A model generated the notes under the pieces. The model was not told where the DNA came from, ran no database searches, and saw only the letters and a list, made by a program, of their open reading frames with translations. A program made the translations under genes and the position numbers. Positions 24,136 through 34,422 of a stretch of DNA of 64,000 bases are shown piece after piece. The stretch comes from Diphasiastrum complanatum (lineage: Eukaryota; Streptophyta; Lycopodiopsida; Lycopodiales; Lycopodiaceae): assembly GCA_029204225.1 (NCBI GenBank), contig CM055095.1, forward strand, positions 19,617,450 through 19,681,449, in the 5' to 3' direction. Every line of letters starts with the position of its first letter. The first letter of the stretch is position 1.

Positions 24136-26643
24136 AAGCTTGCCAGTGTGACTTCTCCATCCCTTGTGATGACCATACACTCAAGCTTCCATATGTATTT
24201 GCAAAAAATATTGTATGATCTCTTAGTATGTGCTGCATATGTCAAAATCATAATGTTAGTCTTATGTTTGAATCTAATTATATATGAAAATTTGAAAGCA
24301 TTTTGAAAATTTTATACTAACCATGTAATGAGTGATGTGATCTTCTCCCCATGCTTTTGATATTTCATTAACAAACTCGACACAGGTCTTTTGGACAGCT
24401 TTCTTATCAATATCATAGTATTTTTCTTTTCTTAGAATAGCAATCATACTATCAAGCTTTTTCCATACATCAACTTTTAGTACTCTGGTTTTGCCATCTT
24501 TCTCGAAGTCCTAAGTGGCAGCAATAATATCTATCCAGACTGAGTGTTGAATATTAGAAGCCTTACCAGTATAAATTGATAGAAAACGACGTGCTTTTGC
24601 TCCTCCTATGTTTGGCTTAGTTGGCATGTTCCCATTCTTTCCTGAAAGCTTTTCATCTTTTTGAATTTTGATTTGTCCTTTATGGAGTTCTGCTTTTGAT
24701 AAAAAATCTTCTAATCGAGAGATAGCTTCCTTTGCTAATGATGCTGGCTTAGTATTCCAAGCAAAAACTATATGAAGATAAATGATCTTTTCTGTCAATC
24801 TAACTTCTGCATGAAGAGTGCAAACATGCACATTTTTTAAGGGGATAGGCAACACAGGCTTCCAATTTGGATCTGCATATTCTCTAGTAATTCATGTACT
24901 CCTAGTTACATCTTTTGTCATTTTCATGCAGTACAAACAAGGGTGTCTTGATGTAGCACCGTGAGAGACATTATACATATATTTCAATGTTTTTAAATCA
25001 CCTGCTAAGTGCCATTCAACTTTGAAGTCTCCAACTCCTGGAACATTGAGAAGTCCTCCATCCATATGGTCCTTGATGATCCTAGGATAAGATGTCCTTG
25101 AGAATATCCATGATAATATATCATGATCCTCTTTCAGCACCTGTCCAAAGAATTAATCAGACTTAGTTTACAATGTATTAATACTATTCAATAAATGTAA
25201 TGTAATAATGAGGCTAGTTACCTGAAACGCTGCCAACCGCCATATATTATTTTCTAACTGGACACTAAATTTGAAATCTTCTTGGTTCTCTATTTGTGAT
25301 AGAGCACCATTCATGAGAGTTATACTATTTATCTCCATCTTCTGGCCTTTCACAATTTCTGACTCATCTAACTTAAGTACTATGATTATTTTGCCATTCA
25401 CCTTTTCATAGGTTATATCATAGAATGTGACGATGTATCTCAGCAAGTATTTAGATCAACAAATAAATTGTTTGATGAATTATAGAATATCGATCTTCCA
25501 TCAGTTTCATACACCTCCTCAATATGAAATGGAGTTCTAGTGATCTTATGCATACCTATATTTAATGTATCCCTCTCTTTCTTCAAGTGATATGTCCTAG
25601 GGATTGGGACTTTTCTAATTTGAACTTGCTTAAAATCTTCTCTAATTAGTTTAAATATTGTTGCATATGCTTCCCTGCTTATACCTGCAAAATCACAAGC
25701 ACCCTGAACTACAGTCTTATCTAAAAAAATTTGAATGTCCACCATGAAAGACTCTGCTATTTTACACTTTACATTTGAAATCCTATTGTTCATCATGATA
25801 CGCTCAATGGATTTGCAAGTCAATATTGTGCCCAATGACATTCCTAGTGAAGCATTGTCTTTAATATCCCAAGGAGCTACTAATGTAGATCTGCAAAAAA
25901 AACAGATAGTTAACAGGATATCACCATAGCTAAAATTAAATCCAAATGTCATTGAAAAAACTTACAAAAATTAGAATATGCTTACTTGAATGCACGGATC
26001 CTTCTATTTCGATAACCTCCTTTTGAAAGCGTTTGAATATCCTTGCAACCTTGTCGCTCTCGCTTCTTACTTTCAGCCTTATTCTTTGCCAAATCCACAT
26101 CCTTCAATAATTGTAAGTTTTCAATACGAATAGACTATAAGACTGATTGCATTTGCTCTAGTTCTGATTTGATATCGATTGTTATCTTTTGTAATGATTC
26201 ATTATTTCTTTTAAGTTGTTATGACAATCTCTATTCTAACAATAAGAGGATATCCGAATTAACTCACCTTCTAAAAAGCGAACTTTATTCATATAAAGTA
26301 GTTGTCCATGGTTCTACAATCTTTCACAATATCCTAGTAATCCACTATGCCCATTGCATATCCATGTAACTAAATGAGTTCTTGAAGAGAATGTGGGATG
26401 TGTCAAAGTGCTTGGATCTTGTGGATATAATGTTCCATCTGTCCACAAATCCAAGTTTTTTTTTCCTTCTGCCTTGTAATGAGAACAATCCTCAGTAGAT
26501 ATTTGAATTCCTTTGCCTCCTCTTCTCTGCAAAGGTGCCAAATCAATAGGATAATCCACATGTAGATGATATAATGTCATCATCAAAAAAATAATAGAGT
26601 AATCAGTTGCATCAAAGTAATATGACCAGATTCTATGAAGCAA
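24136..26643 (-). pseudogene. TE-A gene 1: DDE-type transposase, copy 1
   Basis: Minus-strand exons matching copy 2: about 26643-26310 (LAPLQRRGGKGIQIS), 26300-25985 (coiled coil), 25890-25222, 25140-24322 and 24232-24137. Candidate catalytic Asp 1 is in VLKLDESEIVKGQ. Candidate Asp 2 is in EWHLAGDLKTLKYM, followed by HPCLYCMKMTKD, whose CxxC is intact here (Tyr replaces the second Cys in copy 2). The last exon has SVWSSQGMEKSHWQ with the candidate Glu, then is cut off by the deletion at 24136. It keeps KAWGEDHITHYM-region sequence missing from copy 2. Stops and frame changes in exons 2 and 4. Together the two copies define the full protein layout. Confidence 0.7.
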
Positions 26644-26980
26644 AACAAAATACTCATCTTTGATTATATTATATACTATGTACGATCAATCCAATCTCCA
26701 TGCTTGTATGCTTGATTCAAATTTGGAAATGCCACTCATTTTTTCATTATGGCGATCATATTCTAGATAAAGTGAAAATATTGCTCTTTCAATGGAGGGA
26801 ATATTTTTGAATTTAGTCAAGTTATACTACGAACTGTTAACAGTTCTTAACTGTGACTATAGACACTGTGGTTAGATCATTGGGAGTTGGGGAGGCCATG
26901 GGAGTGGTGTGGGCAAGCAAATAAACAATATCGTTTTTTTTTTATTTTGACATTTTTCTATATCCTACATGGAATTCCTT

Positions 26981-27014
26981 AAAAGGTCTTTTTGATATTG
27001 AGAACTCCTCTAAT
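26981..27014 (-). repeat. TE-A copy 1 right TIR
   Basis: aaaaggtctttttgatattg followed by agaactcctctaat; complement of the left TIR. The copy 2 left end has the same internal subterminal sequence (ccatgtaggatatagaaaaa). Confidence 0.9.
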
Positions 27015-27049
27015 GCACACGTGTGAAATTCACATGGTATCAGAGTCTA
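27015..27049 (+). promoter_or_regulatory. End of C3 5' LTR and primer-binding site
   Basis: The LTR end (cacacgtgtgaaattcaca, last base 27034) is followed directly by tggtatcagag, the complement of the 3' end of initiator Met tRNA, the usual plant copia primer. The rest of the LTR lies left of TE-A copy 1 (up to 20685). A CACACGTGTG palindrome is at 27016-27025. Confidence 0.85.
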
Positions 27050-27790
27050 CCTAAGGTTACCATGCATTTTCATCCATTAGTTTGAAAATTTTCCACCAAC
27101 ATTGAGCTAGAAATTGTCAAGATCCATTTTTCTAGCTACCTTGTTCAATCTTGGACCAATAGAAATCAATAGGACATTGATTGGGTCTGACCTGGTACTG
27201 TACGGAATCAGGTGCTCAGACACATGTGAGGAACATCCAATTTCAGTTTGAGAATTTGCTTTCATGTTTGATCCAAAAATCTTGCTAGATAGCTTGTTTT
27301 GAAGCTAGTGTTGTCTAGTTTTTGATGCAATCAATTTCATTCCATTTGAATGTGCCAATCAAAAGTTATAAGCTTTTGAAGTGTGTTAGGCAGGGAACCT
27401 AGACCTAGGTGGACACATTTGATTTAGTCAAGAGATTGCTTGTTTGATCCCAAATCATAGTTGAATGCTTATCAATCTTATCTATATGTGATCTAGGCAC
27501 TATTTTGAGATCTTAGCCATTTTGTTTCATGCAATATCATTGTATTTGAGTCAAATTTGATATCTTAGTGTATTTCACACATGCTAAGAGTGTTGGATCC
27601 TAAATTTGGCCATACTCCGTCATTTGATGTGAAGTAGATCTAGTTTTGGAGATATTTGAATAGTTAGTGAGAATCATCTCACAGTTTGTTGCAAGACCTT
27701 GCATAGGAGTAGATAAATCATCATTATTGGATCCTATTGTGAGTGTGTAGCAACATTTTTTGTTTTTCATTTGAGTTCATTTCACTTTAG

Positions 27791-29024
27791 ATGGCTTCAA
27801 TGGGTTCATTCTTGTTGGAACCAAGTGAGAGATTGTCCACTTCCAATTATTCAATATGGAAGTTGAGGATAGAGTCCATCTTGATACTTCAAGATGTAAT
27901 GGACATTGTTCTTGGCCTTGAAGAAGAGCCTCAAGTTCTTCAAGAGGTTCAAAAATACAAGAAGAGAGCTAGGATGGCTCTCCACTACATTAAGATGAAT
28001 GTCTCTAATGAGATATTGAGGGAGATAGGTACTTGCACTACAGCCAAAGAAGCTTGGGATTGTCTCAAGACTATCTACGAGGTAAGAACACCTCTAGGCT
28101 CCTCACTCTTAAAAATAAAATCCTCCAAAGTAGTCAAAAGAGTGATGAGAGTCCATCTAATTATGTTTTGAGAGTCAAGGATATTCATAGGGAGCTTGAA
28201 TGCATTGGTGATTCTATCAATCAAAGTGAGATAGTCCAAGTCATTCTCAATGGCTTGAGAAATGAATTTGACAACCTTGTCCAATCCTATGCCATTAAGG
28301 AGGAGCTACCAAGCTTGGAGGCCCTTCAAAGTGTGCTTATTTTTTAAGAATCAAGACAAGAGTACAAACTCTTGAGGATGGACAAGCTTTCACTCAATCA
28401 TAATGATGGCAAAGCTTTATTTGTCAAGGACAGGCACGAAGGGAGGAACAAGAGCCAATATCAACAATCCTCAAGCAAGGACAGTGACAAAGCCAAAGAC
28501 GAAGATGAGGAGGAGGATGACTCCTAGAGTTCTTCTATATGTAAGCTCAAGAAGAAGAAGATGGAGTGCTTTTATTGTGGCAAGAAAGGCCATTATGCCA
28601 CCAATTTCTTCAAGAAGAAGAATCAACTCAAGCAAGCCAACATCACCAATGAGAAGGAAGACACTATTGCAAGTGATGGAGAGGGATCTCTTATGGTTTC
28701 TACTTTCTCATCATCTCCTTTCAAGAAGGATGGATTATGGTATATTGATAGTGGAGCCTCTTCACATATGTGTAGCTCCAAGGACTCGTTCTCTTCTATT
28801 GCACCTTATGATGGAGCCAAGAAATCAATATACACTGCAAATGATTATGAATGTCCTATTGAAAGAATTGGGAATATTCCCTTAAAGCTTGCATCTTCTA
28901 AAGTTCTTTCTCTTACTAAAGTTCTTTTTGTACCTAAGCTTGCAAATTGCTTGATAATGGCCTTGATGTAAAATTCAATTTTGATACTTGTACTATCAAG
29001 AAGAATGATGAGATACTTGCACTC
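27791..29024 (+). pseudogene. C3 copia gag and protease, 5' half
   Basis: Gag starts at ATG 27791 (MASMGSFLLEPSERLSTSNY) with SIWKLRIESILILQDVMDIV, the copia UBN2-type Gag. A frameshift near 28080 moves it into the frame of the 28033-28347 ORF. The knuckle is CFYCGKKGHYATNF (about 28567-28608), where the expected last Cys is Phe. Protease reads LWYIDSGASSHMCSS with DSG intact (about 28735-28779). The frame breaks near LFVPKLANC (28950) and stops at TE-A copy 2. The continuation is at 53561, showing one element split by the DNA transposon. Confidence 0.85.
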
Positions 29025-29060
29025 ATTAGAGGAGTTCTCAATATAAAAAAGACCCTTTAA
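29025..29060 (+). repeat. TE-A copy 2 left TIR
   Basis: attagaggagttctcaatat then aaaaaagaccctttaa, inverted complement of 53526-53560 with a few differences. Confidence 0.9.
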
Positions 29061-29582
29061 GGAATGCCATGTAGGATATAGAAAAATCAAAATTGTTTAT
29101 TTGCTTGCCCACACCACTCCCAAGGCCTCCCCAACTCTCAATGATCTAACCACGGTGTTTATAGTCACAGTTAAAAACTGTTAACAGTTTGCAGTATAAC
29201 TTACTAAATTCAAAAATATTCTCTCCATTGGTTACAAAAAGGGCAATATTTTCAATAGATCTAGAATATAACCGCCATCCCCAAATTCGAATCAGGAAAA
29301 ATTACAAAATGTTTACATATGCATTCCTTCCACAAGAATGGAAATATAGGTGCCATCTTCAATTATGAATGCCATCATCACTTTGGAATGGAAATATGAG
29401 CGCCAACTACCTATTGGAATGAAAAAATGAGCGGCATTTCCAAATTTGAATCAAGCATACAAGCATGGAGTTTGGATTAATCGTACATAGTATATAATAT
29501 AATCAAAGATGAGTACTTTGCTTTGCTTCATAGAATCTGATCATAGTACTTTGATGCAACTGATTACTCTATTGTTTTTTTT

Positions 29583-32172
29583 ATGATGACATTGTATCAT
29601 CTACATGTGGATATCCCTATTGATTTGGCACCTTTGCAGAGAAGAGGAGGCAAAGGAATTCAAATATCTGCTGAGGATCGTTCTCGTTACATGGCAGAAG
29701 GAAAAAAAAACCTGGATTTGTGGATAGATAGAACATTATATCCACAAGGTCCAAGCACTTTGACACATCTCACGTTCTCTTCAATAACTCATTTAGTTAC
29801 ATGGATATGCAATAGACATAGTTGATTACTAGGATATTGTGAAAGATTGTAGAACCATGGAAAACAACTTTATATGAATAAAATTCTTTTTTTAATTCGG
29901 ATATCCTCTTATTGTCAGAATAGAGATTGTCATCTCCAAAAGACATTAGAAGAAAATGAACAACTTAAAAAAAATAATGAATCATTACAGAAGATAACAA
30001 TCAATATCAAATCAGAACTAGAGCAAATGCAATCAGTCTTACAGTCTATTCGTATTGAAAATTTACAATTATTGAAGGATACGAATTTGGCAAAAAAGAA
30101 GGCTGAAAATAAGAAACGAGAGCAAAAAAGTTGCAAGGATATTCAAATGCTTTCAAAAAGAGGTTATCGAAACAGAAGGATCTGTGTATTCAAGTAAGCA
30201 TATTCTGATTTTTGTAAGTTTTTCAATGACATTTGGATTTAATTTCAGCTATGGTGATATTTTGTTAACTATCTGTTTTTTTTGCAGATCTGCATTAGTA
30301 GCTCCTCGGGATATTAAAGACAATGCTTCACTAGGAATGTCATTGGGCACAATATTGACTTGCAAATTTACTAAGCGTATCATGATGAACAATGGGATTT
30401 CAAATGTAAAGTGTAAAATAGCAGAGTCTTTGACAGTGGACATTCAAAAAAATTTAGATAAGACTATAGTTCAGGGTGTTTGTGAATTTGCGAATATTAG
30501 CAGGGAAGCATATGCAACAATATTTAAACTAATTAGAGAAGCTTTTAAGCAAGTTCAAATTAGAAAAGTCCCAATCCCTAGGACATATCACTTGAAGAAA
30601 GAGAGGGATACATTAAACATAGGTATGCATAAGATCATTGGAACTCCATTTCATATTGAGGAGGTGTATGAAACTGATGGAAGATCGATATTCTATAATT
30701 CATCAAACAATTTATTTGTTGATCTAAATTACTTGCTGAGATACATCGTCACATTCTATGATATAACCTATGAAAAGGTGAATGGCAAAATAATCATAGT
30801 ACTTAAGTTAGATGAGTCAGAAATTGTGAAAGGGCAGAAGATGGAGAGGGTTAGTATAACTCTCATGAATGGTGCTCTATCACAAATAGAGAACCAAGAA
30901 GATTTCAGATTCAGTGTCCAGTCAGAAAATGATATATGGTGGTTGGCAGCGTTAACTAGCCTCATTATTACATTACATTCATTGAATAGTATTAATACAT
31001 TGTAAATTAAGTCTGATTAATTTTTTTGGACAGGTGCTAAAAGAGGACCATGATATATTATCATGGATATTCTCAAGGACATCTTATCCTAGGATCATCA
31101 AGGACCATATGGATGGAGGACTTCTCAATGTTTCAGGAGTTGGAGACTTCAATGTTGAATGGCACTTAGCAGGTGATTTGAAAACATTAAAATGTATGTA
31201 TAATGTCTCTCATGGTGCTACATCAAAACACCCTTGTTTGTACTATATGAAAATGGAAAAAGATGTAACTAAGAGCACAGGAATTACTAGAGAATATGCA
31301 GATCCAAACTGGAAGCTGTGCTGCCTATCCCCTTAAAAATTTGCATGTTTGCACTCTTCATGCAGAAGTTAGATTAATAGAAAAGATCATTTATCTTCAT
31401 ATAGTTTTTGCCTGGAATACTAAACCAGCATCATTAGCAAAGGAAGCTATCTCTCGATTAGAAGATGTTTTATCAAAAGTAGGATTCCATAAAGGACATG
31501 TCAAAATTCAAAAAGATGAAAAGCTTTTAGGAAAGAATGGGAACATGCCAACTAAGCCAAGCATAGGAGGAGCAAAAGCACGTCGTTTCCTATCAAATCA
31601 TACTGGTAGGGCTTCTAATATTCAACACTCAATCTGGACAAATATTATTGCTGCTACTCAGGACTTCGAGAAAGACGACAAAACCAGAGTACTAAAAGTT
31701 GATGTATGGAGAAAGCTTGATAGTATGATTGCTATTTTAAGAAAAGAAAAGTCGAGTTTGTTAATGCAGTATCAAAAACATGGGGAGATGATCACATCCA
31801 TCATTACATGGTTAGTATTAAATTCTTAAAATGTTTTCATATTTTCATATATATTTAGATCCAAACATAAGACTAACATTACGATTTTGACATATGCAGC
31901 ACATACTAAGAGATCATACAACATTTTTTGCAAATACATATGGAAGCTTGAGTGTATGGTCATCACAAGGGATGGAGAAGTCACACTGGCAAGCACAAGC
32001 AGCATTCCATCAAAATACACAACATGGAGGAACCAATGAAAAACAGAACTACATTTGTCAATTGTTTCAGTGGTTCTACCGCAGAGTTCGAATTCGACAT
32101 ATAACAAAGTCCACACAATACAACAAGTTTAGAAAAGCATGCAAGTTCATACAAGAAGAGAAAATTAGATGA
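29583..32172 (+). pseudogene. TE-A gene 1: DDE-type transposase (RAG1/KDZ-like layout), copy 2
   Basis: Exons inferred from splice sites and copy 1: about 29583-29825, 29874-30193 (coiled coil LLKDTNLAKKKAENKKREQK, donor gtaagc), 30288-30951, 31034-31810, 31900-32172. Block order: LVAPRDIKDNASLGMSLGTI; candidate Asp 1 in IIIVLKLDESEIVKGQK (about 30790); candidate Asp 2 in EWHLAGDLKTLKCM (about 31170) with HPCLYYMK (one Cys lost; CLYC in copy 1); LHAEVRLIEKII (about 31360); candidate Glu in GSLSVWSSQGMEKSHWQAQ (about 31945-32000); end at TGA 32172. A D, D-plus-CxxC, E order with a late W-S-x-G-x-E box is the arrangement of RAG1/Transib and KDZ-type RNase H-fold transposases; assignment to a superfamily is inference. 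Frame breaks occur near 29826, 31310 and a small deletion at about 31760. Confidence 0.65.
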
Positions 32173-32307
32173 TTGTTGAGTACAAGATCATCATTATCAT
32201 CAAATCATGACATGTTCAGAATTGCTTTGCAAATTCATTGAGCAAGAAAAGGAGAAATACTCAATGTAAATGTATTGATTGTATTATACCAAAATACAAA
32301 GTGTCAA

Positions 32308-33824
32308 CTATTCATCATCAGATCTTGTGTCGGATTCTATGGCAATATTGTCATGAAGAAATTCTCTGCTAGCGTATGCATCTAATAGATGTGCATTATC
32401 CTTATTTCCACTAAGCTCAATATAAGTGGAATACAATGAATAATGGGAGCTCCTTAAAGGAACATTCCCATTAGTAAAGCCTAAAATGTTCAAAACATAA
32501 GATCTTTTGACAAAAATGATCTTATTTGTCTTTACAAATTTATGTCCTCCTAGGTAAAATGATAAAGCTTTAACTACCATTATAAGACTCTCCCCAACTG
32601 GGCTCAGCTTGGAATGAGCAATACAGATCTCATTCTTCAGAAAATGCCTAAGTTAGTGGCCAAGTCCACTATCCCTCTGGAAAGACGATGTGCGTTGTCT
32701 GAAACCACCTCTTCTCGCAGCAAAATCATCTATTATGAGAGCATCCTGCAATAGGAAACTTGTTAGCAAAAACACATTCAGTGATTAGAAATATCATAAT
32801 GCAAGGAAGTTTAAACACTTACACATTCTTCATCATCATCAGCAACCAGATCAGGATGATCAATATAATGACCACGTACTGAACTGGAATCATCCGTGAA
32901 ATGCAATAATGATGGACGAGGGAAGGCCATCTAGGATTGAAATGCCGTGAATTCTTCATCGGATGGTCTGCCTCACCCATCCTAAGCTATATTTGATAAA
33001 GTCTTAGTCAAGCATTCTTCACCAGTCATAATTTCCTCCTCATCATCAAAATCAATACTAGCAACAAGATCATCTGTTTCAAAATCTACGTAGTCGGAGA
33101 ATCCAAAAATTGTGCAGGATAATAAACATAGAACCTCGTCTTCATGATAGTCAAAAAATTTACATAAATCAACAGTAGTAAAATATACATCATCATTAAT
33201 ATAATATACAGGCAAATTGAATAGACATCTAGAATCCTCTGTAGGGTTGGATTCATCAGCAGATGTATTTTGGCCAGTAAAAGAATCTCATAGAGAATCA
33301 GTATTTATATTTATAAAGTCACTTTTCTTATCAGGAGTGTCGATAAGAAAGTGACTGATGTCCTTAATAGTCGACTGAATGGAGGATGATGAAAAGGGAG
33401 GGTCAGCAATAGAAATTTCATCATCATCTGGGATCTGAACTAACAAAAAAAGTACGAAATCACTCTGATATTCAAGCAATCAACATTTCTTGTTGCAATA
33501 AGGACACAGTGAACTGCTTTTGAAAAGATCAAACAATTTGGTGAACATTCTATTCAGTCTATGTTTGAAAGCTGGGAAGAAGTGAACCAGATCACTATAA
33601 TACATGTATTGGAGTGAATTTATGGAGAAAACAAGCTTGCTAAGTATATCTCTGAATCTAACATAATGTTGATAAAAAATGTTAGAATTCGGTTGTGCAG
33701 TCCTGAAAACATGTAGATATGGCTTGAATAGGCTGTGGAAGTAGTCCAGATTTTCAGTAATCCCAAATTCACTAAGAAATGAACTCAAGCCTGAATTTTG
33801 TGAGGATCTTGAGGAAGAGGCCAT
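32308..33824 (-). pseudogene. TE-A gene 2: CPYC-cluster protein, copy 2
   Basis: Exon 1 runs from ATG 33824 (MASSSRSSQNSGLSSFLSEF) to 32823, donor gtaagtg. Exon 2 is 32745-32308 after ttgcag, ending RSDDE and TAG. The N-terminal 105 residues are helical and aromatic (NLDYFHSLFKPYLHVF), leading into FKSSSLCPYCNKKC, a CxxCxxxC cluster that may bind zinc. The middle is acidic (DIDFDDEEEIMTGEECLTKT). C-terminal LGGHKFVKTNKIIFVKRSYV is basic. In-frame stops after KKC (33479), near 33285, 32980 and 32650 inactivate it. Divergently arranged with gene 3. No known domain recognised; a DNA-binding or accessory role is a guess from context. Confidence 0.55.
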
Positions 33825-34079
33825 CGAAATAAAGTGAATATCGCACTTGTGCGTGAGGGAGACGAGAAAGAAAACTAAATATCAAGATGGCGCACAAGAG
33901 AGATATGTACGGCATGAGATACCGAATATCGCACTTGAGCACAAGTAGGTGTCGTTGAGTGCAAATGGTCAACAAAGCGCGTCCACAAGAGAGATATGCC
34001 GTGAATTTTGATAATGGAAAAAGATAAAAAATTAATCGGCTTTCATGCCATTTATACTAAATTTTCACACGTGCAGTCA
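33825..34079. promoter_or_regulatory. Gene 2 side of the shared divergent promoter region of TE-A
   Basis: Upstream of gene 2 and interrupted by C2 at 34080. It contains the near-palindrome cgcacttgtgcg (33843-33854), two copies of atatcgcacttg (33838 and 33928), two copies of acaagagagatatg (33894 and 33984) and ttcacacgtgcag near the C2 junction. With the 39976-40213 half it forms a region of about 490 bp between two divergent genes. Confidence 0.45.
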
Positions 34080-34332
34080 GTTGAGAATATAGTTTAAAAA
34101 ACTGACCGAATCAATCACCACAACACAACGTCAAGTGCAATAAGTCAAGACAACAGAATTGCTCTCCCACAAACCGTATGTTCACACTCGCTCGTAAGTA
34201 CAAAGATAAGTTGCTTAAAAACACTCAAAGGGCTTGTAAAAGAAAGATGGCGCGATAACTCTAGAACTAAGCACACGTGGTGCCGTCGAAATAAGAAAGC
34301 ACTGTATAAGTTGATCATTGCTATTTTAACTC
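34080..34332 (-). repeat. C2 3' LTR
   Basis: Plus-strand text starts gttgagaatatag and ends ctattttaactc. Preceded on the sense strand by the purine tract gagggaga (34333-34340). Confidence 0.9.
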
Positions 34333-34422
34333 TCTCCCTCAATGATCAATGTCTTTTCTTATTTTAGAGTTTACTCTATTCATGAAACATACCTCCATGA
34401 TAGTATTACAAGTAAAGGCTTT

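Larger units (their letters stand above)
20686..27014 (-). mobile_element. TE-A copy 1: TIR DNA transposon, internally deleted
   Basis: Bounded by inverted repeats of about 34 bp: attagaggagttctcaata at 20686 and its complement ending at 27014. Gene content runs opposite to copy 2. The unrecognised gene and the Ulp1 part are at the left, the transposase at the right. Compared with copy 2 it lacks the histone-fold part, the start of the CPYC gene and its last exon, and the transposase C-terminus; two deletion junctions lie near 23460 and 24135. It is inserted in the LTR of copia C3: left flank gtgggcactcc, right flank gcacacgtgtg. A 4-bp gcac duplication is possible but unproven. Too many lesions for autonomy. 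Confidence 0.85.

Noticed and set aside
20686-27014. TE-A as a CACTA element, because cactc precedes the inverted repeat at both left ends
   Set aside because: The right ends do not show the matching gagtg, and the transposase is not TNP2-like; the true TNP2 fragment at 56350-56850 looks different.
31826-32116. Open frame on the minus strand opposite the last transposase exons, matching part of the frame at 24025-24306
   Set aside because: It mirrors the transposase exon containing the W-S-S-Q-G-M-E box, and its similarity to copy 1 follows from the shared DNA, not from a separate gene.
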